From Thalassomonas viridans (lineage in GTDB: Bacteria; Pseudomonadota; Gammaproteobacteria; Enterobacterales; Alteromonadaceae): a DNA stretch of 64,000 bases. The notes under the pieces were generated by a model. The model was not told the origin of the DNA, made no database searches, and saw only the letters and a list, made by a program, of their open reading frames with translations. Where the stretch lies: positions 4,216,001 through 4,280,000 of the forward strand of contig NZ_CP059733.1 in the NCBI RefSeq assembly GCF_000948985.2. The letters run 5' to 3'. The position numbers and the translations under genes were made by a program. Shown here piece after piece: positions 43,177-51,339 of the stretch (position 1 is the first letter of the stretch; each line of letters begins with the position of its first letter).

Positions 43177-43959
43177 TCAATCCTGCCTATTGCCATCAGG
43201 CAAGGTCGCCCCGGCAAGTGAACCAGCCTGCGCCAGCTGGTCGGGAGAGACCTTGGCAGCACGCAAATTGGCGCCGCTCAAATCGGCATGGGTCAGCACA
43301 GCTCCCCGTAAGTCGGCGCTGGCCAGTTTAGCCTCCTTTAAACTGGCGCCGGTTAAGTCCGTATCCCGCAGATCCGCTCCGACCAAATTAGCTTTATCTA
43401 AATTTGAACCCTGCAGGTCGGCGCCGATCAAATGTACCCGGGTCAGGTAAGCGCCGGAGAGAAATACCCGGCTCAACATAGCCCCGGTCAAATCCGCCCG
43501 GCTAAGCACAGTCTCATCAACCGCGCTCTCCCCGAGAATGCCGCCGCCTAACACAACCACAGGGCTGCGGGCAGACACCAGGCCGGCCTCATACAAAAAA
43601 CGCAGCAAATAGCCCTTGCGTCGGCCGTCGAGCTGGCTGAGCACGGTTAAAGTACGGGCGCGGGCCAGGCTGCGCACTTCATCCCGGCGGGCAGAAGTTT
43701 TTAAGCCATGCACCAACAGCAGGTTCGACATTTTATCCAGATACATTTGCAGCGCACTTTCCCGGGCCTGTTGCCGGGCGACATCCAGCTCTATTTCCGC
43801 CCGCTTGGCCACCGCCTTGCGGGTCCGTTCATTTTCAGCGACATCGAACCAGACCAGGCCAAAGGTAAGCACGGCGGGAATAATCAGGAGTTCCAGCCAG
43901 TCCCATAAGGTTTTCCCCTTTAAACCGTCCTTAGCAGGATTTTCATTTGTATTTGCCAT
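43177..43959 (-). CDS. Membrane-anchored pentapeptide-repeat protein
   Basis: This 260-residue protein has a single transmembrane helix near the N-terminus (LLIIPAVLTFGLVWFDVA, about residues 24-41), then a charged helical coil (ENERTRKAVAKRAEIELDVA). From about residue 145 it has at least 18 pentapeptide repeats of the A(D/N)LxxA type (LSRADLTGAMLSRVFLSGAY, ANLVGADLRDTDLTGASLKE), which fold as a right-handed quadrilateral helix. The TM-plus-coil layout suggests a scaffold at the inner membrane rather than a gyrase-protecting Qnr protein. It lies upstream of minC on the same strand, but is separated by 191 bp. Confidence 0.83.
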   Translation of the reverse strand: MANTNENPAKDGLKGKTLWDWLELLIIPAVLTFGLVWFDVAENERTRKAVAKRAEIELDVARQQARESALQMYLDKMSNLLLVHGLKTSARRDEVRSLARARTLTVLSQLDGRRKGYLLRFLYEAGLVSARSPVVVLGGGILGESAVDETVLSRADLTGAMLSRVFLSGAYLTRVHLIGADLQGSNLDKANLVGADLRDTDLTGASLKEAKLASADLRGAVLTHADLSGANLRAAKVSPDQLAQAGSLAGATLPDGNRQD

Positions 43960-44121
43960 CGCAAGCGCTCACTCAGACAGGCAGAAAAACAGGTGTTCAG
44001 CCCTTTACTCAGGGATAAGTATAGCTGTGATTAAACCATTAAAAACGCCAAAACAAGAAATGAAAAAATACGGCTAAAGCCGGACTATTTCCCCGGCTTT
44101 AGCCTGAAAGATGATTGGAAT

Positions 44122-44319
44122 TTACTGCTGACTTTTTACCCGCCCACTGCTAAAACCGAAAATTTTATACAATGGACAGAAACCCACTAAACCTGTAAGC
44201 AGCGGGATCAAACCAAGATAACCCCAAAACGTCTGCGGCCCGATAAAAACCATAGCCAATAACAGCACACCAAGAAGGATGCGCAGTGTACGGTCAATAA
44301 AACCTTCATTTTTGTTCAT
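44122..44319 (-). CDS. DUF2892 (YgaP-like) small membrane protein
   Basis: This 65-residue protein has the DUF2892 pattern: MNKNEGFIDRTLRILLGVLL, a second hydrophobic helix (YLGLIPLLTGLVGFCPLYKI) with the conserved FCPLY motif and a short polar tail. It forms two inner-membrane helices, as in the membrane part of the rhodanese YgaP. Stand-alone versions are common and often sit near Crp/Fnr or sulfur-metabolism genes. Here the nearest Crp/Fnr gene is 14 kb away, so no link is claimed. Confidence 0.85.
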   Translation of the reverse strand: MNKNEGFIDRTLRILLGVLLLAMVFIGPQTFWGYLGLIPLLTGLVGFCPLYKIFGFSSGRVKSQQ

Positions 44320-44637
44320 AATGCTAACCTGCTGTTTTGTTTAACTCAGGACCATTGTAAAAGTCTGAAAAACTAAACTCAGTGACATGGTCACATTAGC
44401 CACAAAAAAGTGATTAATTTATGCTTCCCGCAAGGGCTGGCTTCCTGGTTGGCATGACACTGGCGCTTGTCCGGCACAAGCAACTGTTAACCAGCAAGCA
44501 AGCTGACAACTAGTTTTTAATATTCTCTGACAGGCGTTTAAACGGCTTCAGAGAACACTCCTGACAAATAAAAATGCGCCAATACCTATCAGGTATTGGC
44601 GCATTTTAAAAACCACTGACTGAACAGAAGTTATATA
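44320..44637. other. Intergenic stretch with a perfect hairpin
   Basis: These 318 bp between two minus-strand genes contain the promoter of the DUF2892 gene (not resolved) and a perfect 17-bp hairpin at 44571-44607 that ends the GEVED gene transcript. I see no coding frame here. Confidence 0.6.
44571..44607. terminator. Terminator after the GEVED-domain gene
   Basis: AAAATGCGCCAATACCT and AGGTATTGGCGCATTTT form a perfect 17-bp stem with an ATC loop, 31 bp after the stop codon. It is symmetrical enough to act on both strands. Confidence 0.8.
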
Positions 44638-46032
44638 TTAATGTTCCTGTCCTTCCGGATAGCTAAAGGTTAATTCAGGCAATTTATCGATATATTTATC
44701 AATAAAGTTCTGTTTTTCAACAGCATTCAAGTTTTCATTGTTATTAATTAAATCAATAACCTGCCCGGTAATATCAAGCTGTTGCGGCATGCTGTCGGCA
44801 CTTTGCTTCACTTTGGCCTGCAATACCCCATTTACAGAAGTTACATCCAATACGTAATCTTGTGTTTCGCCAAACGGATAATAACCACACGCCTGGACAT
44901 CATCGACATTGTCAACAATGCCGCTGTAATACAAGGCATTAATCATACGCAACCGGGTGGTGCCTATAGCGGCGAAGTCTGGCACCGGAATCGTCAAATT
45001 ATATCCTTGATCAGGGTTCACACTTGCCGCAGCCAGAACATACTCGGCAGGATCATCAAAGTCGGTGTCCTGATTCCAGTCTACATACACTTTAAACATC
45101 CTGGCGTAGGCTGGCGTACCGCATGTGCCAAACTGTAGCTGGATAGTGTCAACATCAAGTCCGGGCGAAGTGCTTGTAAAGAAGTCGGTATTGTCGGTGT
45201 AATTCGGACAGTTAGCCGTGCCTATCTCATTATAAATATTGTTATCATCCAGCTTCACGTAAGCAATTTTACCATAACCGTTGTTACTGGCGCCCGAGTC
45301 ACAATAATCGGGCACCGGCGTAACCACAAATTGGCTGGGCGAGCGTCCCGGATCGGTAGAACAAAGCTTATAGTGGCCGGTAGCCTTTTTCACCTGGATA
45401 TAGCCGGTGTTGGCTCCCTCGGGCACAAGCGCAATAATTTCATCTTCACCTAATATTCCGCGGGCTGCGGCAATACCGTCAATATAAACCGCAGTATTAT
45501 CATCAAACTGGCTGCCCTTAATGTGGACAATAGAGCCGGGGTGCCCTGAAGCCGGTGAAAAACTGGTAATTTTTGGAGAGACAGCAATAACATCGTCAAT
45601 ATAATCATCAATATTAAATTCTTTTGCGCGTATGTCATCACCTACTTTTGCCAATATATAACCGCCGGAATCAATAAAACAATCCAATCCCTGGCTTTTG
45701 CTGGGCAACCTGAGCGTGGTATGCACTATGCTGGAACAATACGAACCGGGTTGATAAACCGTTGCGCTGTCGCTGCCTAAATGCAGACTACTGCCCGATA
45801 CAGAGGTCGTTAACGAATAATAAAAATTTATTGGTATGGTTGATGTAGCAGTACGTGATGCACTAACCTGGGTGCTTACATTAAAGGTTGCTCCCGGAAC
45901 CAAATCGCGGTTCATATTAAAAGTGCAAACCTCTTCATTCCAGTAATCTGCCTGCACAAAAGCACTGCCTGTAACCAGCGCACCACTAAAGAGCATTTTT
46001 AACGCGAGCGAAAGCTTCGATTTTTTCATCAT
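44638..46032 (-). CDS. Exported IPT/TIG- and GEVED-domain protein
   Basis: This 464-residue protein has a signal peptide (LKMLFSGALVTGSAFVQA). The mature part has a Cys-containing beta domain (residues 30-150), an IPT/TIG Ig-like domain (about 152-235, ITSFSPASGHPGSIVHIKGS), and a GEVED domain (about 250-390) with its typical VYVDWNQDTDFDDPAEYVLA and FGETQDYVLDV. GEVED domains are found on secreted adhesins and peptidases of marine bacteria. There is no catalytic motif, so a surface or secreted binding role is likely. The C-terminal region is helical and polar; no PEP-CTERM or GlyGly tail is present. Confidence 0.78.
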   Translation of the reverse strand: MMKKSKLSLALKMLFSGALVTGSAFVQADYWNEEVCTFNMNRDLVPGATFNVSTQVSASRTATSTIPINFYYSLTTSVSGSSLHLGSDSATVYQPGSYCSSIVHTTLRLPSKSQGLDCFIDSGGYILAKVGDDIRAKEFNIDDYIDDVIAVSPKITSFSPASGHPGSIVHIKGSQFDDNTAVYIDGIAAARGILGEDEIIALVPEGANTGYIQVKKATGHYKLCSTDPGRSPSQFVVTPVPDYCDSGASNNGYGKIAYVKLDDNNIYNEIGTANCPNYTDNTDFFTSTSPGLDVDTIQLQFGTCGTPAYARMFKVYVDWNQDTDFDDPAEYVLAAASVNPDQGYNLTIPVPDFAAIGTTRLRMINALYYSGIVDNVDDVQACGYYPFGETQDYVLDVTSVNGVLQAKVKQSADSMPQQLDITGQVIDLINNNENLNAVEKQNFIDKYIDKLPELTFSYPEGQEH

Positions 46033-46266
46033 TCATTTCCTTATGATATTTGTCTATTCTTGACAGATGAGTGATTACAACCTTGTATTCACGGACGATA
46101 ATAAAGCAAAAACATAGACTTGAATATATTTTATACAAGATTATTTCAGGCTTTTACAACATTAGACTAACGGCTTATAAATAAGCCTTAGAAATGGCGC
46201 TCTATCGTTTGATTTTTGGCTCAATTTTATCTACATAATAAATTCCATCGGTGTAAGGAAAGAGCC

Positions 46267-46743
46267 GTGACCAAATACAAACAACTTCGCCAACTTTCAG
46301 CTGACGAACTCCTATTCAATGAGCAAGAAACCCGGATCATTTTAAAATTTATCTTCAAACCAGCTGATCATGAATTAATAGACTCCCTTCCTATGGATAA
46401 TTACCTGAAAGGCTTTGCACAAGGACTGTTGGTTGAAGCTATAAATGCCTCATATGCCGTTGGCTATGTGGAAGCGATTTTTAGAAGTACAGCAAACCCT
46501 ACCCAAGGCGCAGTTGACGTATTAAAAAAATTTGGCCGAGAAGCATCAAAACTCTGGTTCAAACACGCTTCGGCACATGATCTGCAAGACGTAAAAATTT
46601 ATGACTTTGTCAGAGACCACATTGCTTTAGCTTTTAGATCTACATTAAGAAATTTTCTCGCTGACGTTGAACTTGGTGAAAGTCCGGGAGCCTTTATTGT
46701 TTATAAAATGCCGACACAAGGCCACATAAAAGTATGGGGATAG
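46267..46743 (+). CDS. Unrecognised protein paired with an ankyrin-repeat gene
   Basis: This 158-residue protein is soluble, mostly helical and of a family I do not recognise. The GTG at 46267 (VTKYKQLRQLSADELLF) has an AAGGAAAGAG site 3-11 bases before it; a TTG at 46216 has none. Landmarks are LKGFAQGLLVEAINASYAVG and the end PGAFIVYKMPTQGHIKVWG. It ends 3 bp before a membrane-anchored ankyrin protein gene, the same order (cargo then ankyrin) as in the lipase locus at 8-10 kb. The DNA is AT-richer than the chromosome around it. It may be an effector or adaptor whose partner is the ankyrin protein; this is inferred from position. Confidence 0.6.
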   Translation: MTKYKQLRQLSADELLFNEQETRIILKFIFKPADHELIDSLPMDNYLKGFAQGLLVEAINASYAVGYVEAIFRSTANPTQGAVDVLKKFGREASKLWFKHASAHDLQDVKIYDFVRDHIALAFRSTLRNFLADVELGESPGAFIVYKMPTQGHIKVWG

Positions 46744-46746
46744 GCA

Positions 46747-47271
46747 ATGAAAAAGAAAATACTTATTAGCAGCTTAGCAACCATCGTTGCTGCGACACTG
46801 ATACTTGTTGCCTACGACATGTCAAAAATGGATATCGAAAGCTTAGTTTTATGCAGCGCCAATGAAGGGGGCATACGCATTCCAAGTGCGCTCTGCAAAC
46901 ATTACCTGCTAAACCACCGCATTAACGAAAAAGACATCAAACAATTAAGCGAAGGCGCCGGCCTTGATTACATCCTTAATCTACAATCTTCTGAAAAATA
47001 TGAAATAGCGAAAACTTTTATTGCTAAAGGGCTGGATATTAACGGCATTAACCATTACAGCGATAAAAATGTTACTCCCCTGCATGCCTCTGTACTCTAT
47101 AACGATGTAGAGCGGGTAAAGTTTCTGGTTACTCAAGGCGCCAATGTACAAATACGAAGTAAAGGCTATGACATGACAGCCCTGGAACTGGCAAAAAAGT
47201 TACATGACGAACACGGCAAAGAAAACAGGAATGAAATAATTAAAATCCTATTGGCCGCCAGTAACGCTTAA
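46747..47271 (+). CDS. Membrane-anchored ankyrin-repeat protein
   Basis: This 174-residue protein has an N-terminal membrane helix or signal (ILISSLATIVAATLILVAYD), a middle region with two Cys, and two or three C-terminal ankyrin repeats (AKTFIAKGLDINGINHYSDK, VTPLHASVLYNDVERVKFLV). It would face the periplasm. It follows the unrecognised gene with a 3-bp gap, indicating coexpression. By analogy with the lipase/ankyrin locus it could be an immunity or binding partner. It is followed after 364 bp, on the same strand, by cassette copy 2, as the 7-kb ankyrin gene is followed by copy 1. Confidence 0.72.
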   Translation: MKKKILISSLATIVAATLILVAYDMSKMDIESLVLCSANEGGIRIPSALCKHYLLNHRINEKDIKQLSEGAGLDYILNLQSSEKYEIAKTFIAKGLDINGINHYSDKNVTPLHASVLYNDVERVKFLVTQGANVQIRSKGYDMTALELAKKLHDEHGKENRNEIIKILLAASNA

Positions 47272-47480
47272 TTGGCCAGATGCGAAGCCGCATATCGGCA
47301 TTAGCCATATTCATGTAACCAATACCAACAAAAAACCAATAAAAAACAGCTTTAAATTTACAAAAAACCTTACTTATCAACAAAATAAAAAACAGAAAAT
47401 TTTCTTAAAAATCCCCCCTTCCTGCTGTTGATATATCCAGCTCCATATACTATACCTTAATAGTCACCCACCTCACTTAA

Positions 47481-47490
47481 GGAGGCATTT
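47481..47490 (+). promoter_or_regulatory. GGAGG.ATTT box in the leader of cassette copy 2
   Basis: GGAGGCATTT matches GGAGGTATTT of copy 1 and GGAGGAATTT of copy 3. It lies 155 nt before the ATG. A promoter-like pair (TTGATA, 17 bp, TATACC, about 47429-47457) precedes it. The upstream 18-bp dyad of copies 1 and 3 is missing here. Confidence 0.4.
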
Positions 47491-47568
47491 CAAGCACAGT
47501 TCATTCACAGGCCACTTACCGGCCGATAACTTGATAAACAAGTTAGCAAATAGAATGCTAAACAAGGC

Positions 47569-47603
47569 GCTATCCTCAGGTGGCTGAAACACCCGAAGAT
47601 AGC
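47569..47603 (+). promoter_or_regulatory. Conserved leader hairpin A, cassette copy 2
   Basis: GCTATCCTCAGGTG and CACCCGAAGATAGC form the stem around GCTGAAA. The outer stem is GCTATC/GATAGC, against GCTG/CAGC plus a C-A mismatch in copies 1 and 3. Both arms have changed together, which supports selection on RNA pairing. Confidence 0.6.
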
Positions 47604-47614
47604 TAACCAAAATC

Positions 47615-47631
47615 GATACACAAGGAGTATC
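47615..47631 (+). promoter_or_regulatory. RBS hairpin of cassette copy 2
   Basis: GATAC and GTATC form a 5-bp stem whose loop (ACAAGGA) exposes the ribosome-binding site, 4 bases before the ATG at 47636. Confidence 0.6.
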
Positions 47632-47635
47632 AATT

Positions 47636-47821
47636 ATGGCTAAAGTTAATGATATGCCAGAGTTGCACTCGGTTAAAGTTTTTGTAACAAAAAACATACC
47701 ATTACCCCGCCGCAGGCACGTTCTTGTCAACGCCGCTATACATTCACCTCCCGCCTTTACGGAGTGTTCTATCCCCGGGAACTTACCGTTAGCCTTTACA
47801 GGAGGACAAGCTCATGTCTGA
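47636..47821 (+). CDS. Cassette copy 2, gene A: 61-residue NDMPELHSVK peptide
   Basis: The peptide reads MAKVNDMPELHSVKVFVTKN and then a divergent tail rich in Pro, Arg and Ala that ends GGQAHV. The first 14 codons match copies 1 and 3 almost base for base, but the tail shares only the last residues (HV before the stop). The GAGG/AAGGA ribosome-binding site lies in a hairpin loop. The last three codons, CAT GTC TGA, overlap the next ATG by 8 nt. No signal peptide is recognisable and the function is unknown. Confidence 0.75.
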   Translation: MAKVNDMPELHSVKVFVTKNIPLPRRRHVLVNAAIHSPPAFTECSIPGNLPLAFTGGQAHV

Positions 47822-48185
47822 ATCAACCCCCACCCCGCAAAATGAAACCGCCAGAAGGAAAGCCCAGCTGTCGGTGCTTGTCGACTTGACCGACGACTTT
47901 TGTAAGTTCCACCAGGAATGTGCTTTTCTCTGCGACGCTTTCGCCGCCGTAGCCCAGGAGCCCGAGTGCATCACCGAGGAAACCAGCGAAGGCATACGCC
48001 ATATGAGCTATTGGCTTAAATACCAGGCAAAGGACTATTACCAGAGAATCGACGACCTCTACCAGGAAGCCTACAGTCACAATAAACAAGCCGAAGTACA
48101 GGAAAAAGCACAGGAAAACAACGAAAACCGGGAGGATGACAGGGCAAACGGGTCTAAATCATACAGCTTTAAATCCAACGGTTAA
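47814..48185 (+). CDS. Cassette copy 2, gene B, 3' end replaced by an insertion sequence
   Basis: This is a 123-residue homologue of the 91-residue protein at 6.3 kb: DDFCKFHQECAFLCDAFAAV, EETSEGIRHMSYWLKYQAKD and a final helix. A longer charged tail (EKAQENNENRED) follows. The IS at 48140 enters just after the codon for the Glu of NRED; the last 15 or so residues and the stop come from the IS. If the IS and one target copy are removed, the frame continues with only three residues (Glu-Gln-His) and a stop at 49427-49429. The protein is thus nearly intact and probably still made. The start is fixed by a GGAGGA site and the coupling overlap. Confidence 0.75.
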   Translation: MSESTPTPQNETARRKAQLSVLVDLTDDFCKFHQECAFLCDAFAAVAQEPECITEETSEGIRHMSYWLKYQAKDYYQRIDDLYQEAYSHNKQAEVQEKAQENNENREDDRANGSKSYSFKSNG

Positions 48186-49409
48186 TACTTTCATCATATA
48201 ATTATTATCCCAACCGGCCTTTAGACGCTTATTTTTTACGCCAACTTTGGCACTGAGCTCATTTTTAAGTAGGTTAAGCGCTACTTTATTCATCAATGCT
48301 ATATTTTCAGCAGCATGTCCGCTACGAAGCCGATTTTGGTCTTCGTTAAAGCTAACATCCAATTGCCAATGCAGCTTATTCTCAACGTGCCAATGACTAC
48401 GTATCGCCATTGCCAAAAATTCGGCACTTTTATCTGCATGGCTCGTTATGTAATAGCGTTTCTCTCTCGATACCTTGCCACCACTTTCCCTCGTTGAATC
48501 CACCACAGCTATCGCTTTGACGGTATTCCATTTAGGATGGCGCTCTATAAGCCAGTCCACATCTGTTGTTAACCAAATATCCCGCTGTTCAACACGACCG
48601 TGCTCACCATCCACTGTTTTATGAACGCTATGTTCTACTGTGCTGAAGTGCTTAGCTAACTGAGTTTCTAAGAAAAACTTCACGTCATCATGAAATTCCC
48701 CTTGGTTCCCCTTAAGTGCCAATAAATAATTCGCCTCTTTATCAACTATTTGGTCACCAATTTTATACTGGCAACCCATGGCATCTGTTGTGATGGTTGC
48801 CCCTTTAATATCTAATAGCTTTAACAAGATTGGGATGGCTGTAATTTCATTAGACTTATCTGCAACTTTAACCTGACCAAAACAGAGATTATTCTTTACA
48901 GACCAAGCACTGACTATATGTATTGCAGGGTTACCAGAAGCTTTATCAAGCGTACTGCGCATCACTTTACCGTCAATGGCGACAATATCATCATTTAAGT
49001 GACCTAACTGGCTAACCCAACGGATGAATGCCTCACCAAATTCTTTGGGATTTAATCGGTTTAATACATCACCGAAGGTATCATGGCTTGGAATGCCATG
49101 AGATAAATCTAAAAATTCACTAAACCAATCTTGCTTAGATTTGCCATATTCTTCAATTGCGCAGAAATCATCGCACCCACAGATAATGGCGCATATTGAA
49201 ATGGTTAATATATTAACCAGGGGGTGGCGCTGAGTTCGAGTTACACGAGGGTCGGTTAGATCACTAAATACTTGGCTGATAGTCGTCTCTGTCATTGTCT
49301 TTATTCAAGCAAAGGCTACTATAAACCACGATCATAATGATCAGTCAAATGATCACGGAATAAATACTTCAAAACAAGCTAATTGATTAAATTAGACCCG
49401 TTCGCCCTG
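48140..49409. mobile_element. ISAs1-family insertion sequence, complete, 1270 bp
   Basis: The element is bounded by 18-bp terminal inverted repeats (CAGGGCAAACGGGTCTAA at 48140 and, on the other strand, CAGGGCGAACGGGTCTAA at 49409; 17 of 18 identical). It is flanked by a perfect 10-bp target duplication GGGAGGATGA at 48130-48139 and 49410-49419. It encodes one transposase on the minus strand. The intact duplication and open frame indicate a recent, probably still active insertion. It replaced the last three codons of cassette 2 gene B. Confidence 0.95.
48159..49295 (-). CDS. ISAs1-family (H-repeat type) transposase
   Basis: This 378-residue transposase has the DDE pattern of the ISAs1 group: AIDGKVMRSTLDKASG, then TITTDAMGCQYKIGDQIVD with the second Asp, and the C-terminal HWHVENKLHWQLDVSFNEDQ with the Glu and the ISAs1-type Trp-His motif. 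SREKRYYITSHADK corresponds to the Y-R/K region. It starts at 49295 and ends at 48159, close to the left inverted repeat, so it almost fills the element. The frame is complete. Confidence 0.95.
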   Translation of the reverse strand: MTETTISQVFSDLTDPRVTRTQRHPLVNILTISICAIICGCDDFCAIEEYGKSKQDWFSEFLDLSHGIPSHDTFGDVLNRLNPKEFGEAFIRWVSQLGHLNDDIVAIDGKVMRSTLDKASGNPAIHIVSAWSVKNNLCFGQVKVADKSNEITAIPILLKLLDIKGATITTDAMGCQYKIGDQIVDKEANYLLALKGNQGEFHDDVKFFLETQLAKHFSTVEHSVHKTVDGEHGRVEQRDIWLTTDVDWLIERHPKWNTVKAIAVVDSTRESGGKVSREKRYYITSHADKSAEFLAMAIRSHWHVENKLHWQLDVSFNEDQNRLRSGHAAENIALMNKVALNLLKNELSAKVGVKNKRLKAGWDNNYMMKVLTVGFKAV

Positions 49410-49429
49410 GGGAGGATGAACAGCACTAA

Positions 49430-49468
49430 TACCCTAATGCCAGCCAGCACTTAGCTGACTGGCATTAG
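49430..49468 (+). terminator. Terminator-like hairpin of cassette copy 2
   Basis: TAATGCCAGCCAGC and GCTGACTGGCATTA pair except for one base pair, directly after the reconstructed original stop of gene B (49427-49429). The IS has separated it from the rest of the gene. Confidence 0.6.
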
Positions 49469-49487
49469 CTCAATCACCTTTCCTGGT

Positions 49488-49515
49488 TTTATATACTGCC
49501 TATTCGGCAGTGAAC
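49488..49515 (-). repeat. Solitary type I-F-like CRISPR repeat
   Basis: This 28-bp site matches the repeat of the array at 57.2-57.9 kb at 24 of 28 positions (CTGCCTAT-T-CGGCAGTGAAC core). It uses GTGAAC like the two oldest array repeats. There is no second repeat within a spacer's distance on either side. It is followed by a leader-like flank related to that of the array. Confidence 0.8.
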
Positions 49516-49660
49516 TAGAGCCCCAAAAACTAACAAGCTGATTTTTATAGAAAAGTCATTCCCTCTATCTTTTAAAGAAAAAATCCAGCCCTTATAAATT
49601 AAGGGCTGGAGAAAAATAAAAATGAAAGGGTCATTCACTTTGCAGCATCAAGCTACACAA
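49516..49660 (-). other. Duplicate of the CRISPR leader region
   Basis: From TAGAGC directly after the solitary repeat, through a T-rich part, AAAGAAAAAATCCAGCCC and its hairpin (49584-49610), to GGGT.ATTCA and CATCAAGCTA, the order and sequence match the array's leader side at 57928-58083. Spacing differs by a few bases. On the minus strand the hairpin ends in a U-run but terminates no gene here. Confidence 0.75.
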
Positions 49661-49821
49661 TGTAGCTGCAACTTTGAACTAACAAGTAACTACTCCCATA
49701 ATTTTTTTATAGTTAATGAGACCTTTCCCTTCTCAGGACACTAATATAAATGAAAAGGGAAACAACAAGAGTCCTCCAAACAGTTAGTTCACCTTTTCGT
49801 ACAAGCTTTTAAGGAGCCAAA

Positions 49822-50604
49822 ATGAATGATGTTGTTCTGCCAATATTAGCCATGAGCGCCATCATAATCACACTGGTGTTGCTACTACTCTGGTTTCGCA
49901 AACGCCGGAGCATGGACGACCAGCTGAACATTCACAGCACTACGCCTTTTGCCTTTAAAGGTGTTGCCCCTGCACTCGCCGCACAAATCCGCGAGGCCGT
50001 TAACAGCATGGGGGCCGTGGGGACGGATGCGGAAAGCCGCTATCAAAACTCACTCAAACCATTGGCAGCCGATGCCTCAAAGGTAATACAGGCCATAGAC
50101 GACGAACTGGCTATATTGCCCCTGGCTCACTACCTGGATCGCTGGGCGCTTATTCAACTTTTGGCCGAGTTAAAACAGCCGGCTTCTTTACCCCTGCTAG
50201 ACAAATTGCTATCAAATAAGATGCCACCGGAACAACACCTTTATCCCCACGCACGCAGCAGCCTGCGGCAAGAAACAATCAACCTCACCACCGCGGTAGA
50301 AGCCATAGCAAGAATTGCGGCAACCGGTGATCAGGCGGCAATTAAACTGCTGTTTAAACACGCCGAACACCCAAGTCTTTCTGTCCGGCGGGCCTGTGTT
50401 CAGGAGTACCTAAAACAAGGCGGCAAAAATGCCAGAGAGCAGCTGTTAGACATTTTATCCGAGCGCGAACACCACTTGTTAGACATCCGCAAAATAAAGG
50501 TTGAAGACATTCCTGCCATACATATCAACGCCGGGGAAATTCCCGCCCGCTCTGAAAAAGAGCAAGCGACCCCTCCCCACGTAACACCGCAACGTGGCTT
50601 ATGA
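49822..50604 (+). CDS. Membrane-anchored HEAT-like helical protein
   Basis: This 260-residue protein has one transmembrane helix at the N-terminus (LPILAMSAIIITLVLLLLWF), a basic stop-transfer and a long helical cytoplasmic part. Paired helices such as LDRWALIQLLAELKQPASLP, TAVEAIARIAATGDQAAIKL and HPSLSVRRACVQEYLKQ look like HEAT repeats. There is no catalytic motif. It is the first of a same-strand series (metallopeptidase-like, MauG peroxidase, chemoreceptor) with gaps of 69, 158 and 23 bp, suggesting an operon. It may scaffold the products of its neighbours; this is speculation from position. Confidence 0.65.
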   Translation: MNDVVLPILAMSAIIITLVLLLLWFRKRRSMDDQLNIHSTTPFAFKGVAPALAAQIREAVNSMGAVGTDAESRYQNSLKPLAADASKVIQAIDDELAILPLAHYLDRWALIQLLAELKQPASLPLLDKLLSNKMPPEQHLYPHARSSLRQETINLTTAVEAIARIAATGDQAAIKLLFKHAEHPSLSVRRACVQEYLKQGGKNAREQLLDILSEREHHLLDIRKIKVEDIPAIHINAGEIPARSEKEQATPPHVTPQRGL

Positions 50605-50673
50605 GCATGGTTTACGGAATATGAAGAATACATTGGCATCACAAAAGCATATTGAATCCAGGGAGTAATCATA

Positions 50674-51339
50674 ATGACACATTGCACCTACTCAGTTTCA
50701 GACAAAAACGCCAGCGGCGACAACTTTTATGAGCAATACATTTGTCAGCAAGAATACCTGGATTATTTTGGCGAGGCATACGGCTTAACCAGCAACAAAA
50801 GTTATCAAGATCATAACAGCAACCAACATCATGCCTGTAACACTCCCCAGGCAAGAATGTTCAATGCCTGTTACCTGCTCACCTACTCCGCCGACGACTA
50901 TCAGAATGACGCTTACGACGCTCCGCAAAATATACTGCAATGGGGCCGCCGCTATATACGTGAAAACTTTAACCGGCTGCGTTCCCTCTGCGGCGCCGGT
51001 GACACCATAGCATCCTGCACCGACGGTACATGTGAAGTTTATCTCAGCTTTTTTTATGATCACTCGGTTGCAGAACGTGCGGCAATTCTCCTGCACGAAG
51101 CCCGCCACGAAGCCAGGGGGCATAATGCCAACTTTCCTGTCGGCTCGGTATTCGGCTGCGGCGGAGACGCCGACTCACACTGGGATCACCAGGGCGCATG
51201 GACCTTTGAAGCAGGCTATTTATGCTGGTTCTATGGCGCGGGCACCCGCACTACCTCGGCGGCAAAAGAGCGGGCACGACAGGCCGCCAACGTAATTATC
51301 GACAACGCCTTTACCAACCACCCCGGCTTTAACGTTTAG
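50674..51339 (+). CDS. Cys-rich protein with HExRH zinc-peptidase-like motif
   Basis: This 221-residue protein of a family I do not recognise contains AILLHEARHEARGHNANF (residues about 137-154), an HExxH-type site with a further His five residues on, which could bind zinc. About nine Cys (CTYS, YICQQ, HHACNT, NACYL, RSLCGAG, CTDGTCE, FGCGG, YLCWF) suggest disulfides, but there is no Sec signal at the start at 50674 (GGAG site 7 bases upstream). An unusual export route or a cytoplasmic metal protein are both possible. It lies upstream of a MauG-type peroxidase gene. Confidence 0.6.
   Translation: MTHCTYSVSDKNASGDNFYEQYICQQEYLDYFGEAYGLTSNKSYQDHNSNQHHACNTPQARMFNACYLLTYSADDYQNDAYDAPQNILQWGRRYIRENFNRLRSLCGAGDTIASCTDGTCEVYLSFFYDHSVAERAAILLHEARHEARGHNANFPVGSVFGCGGDADSHWDHQGAWTFEAGYLCWFYGAGTRTTSAAKERARQAANVIIDNAFTNHPGFNV

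Noticed and set aside
47615..47631. CsrA/RsmA site in the RBS hairpin
   Set aside because: Copy 2 has AAGGA in the loop, as expected for CsrA, but copies 1 and 3 have GAGG and no GGA in the loop, so the rule does not hold for the family.
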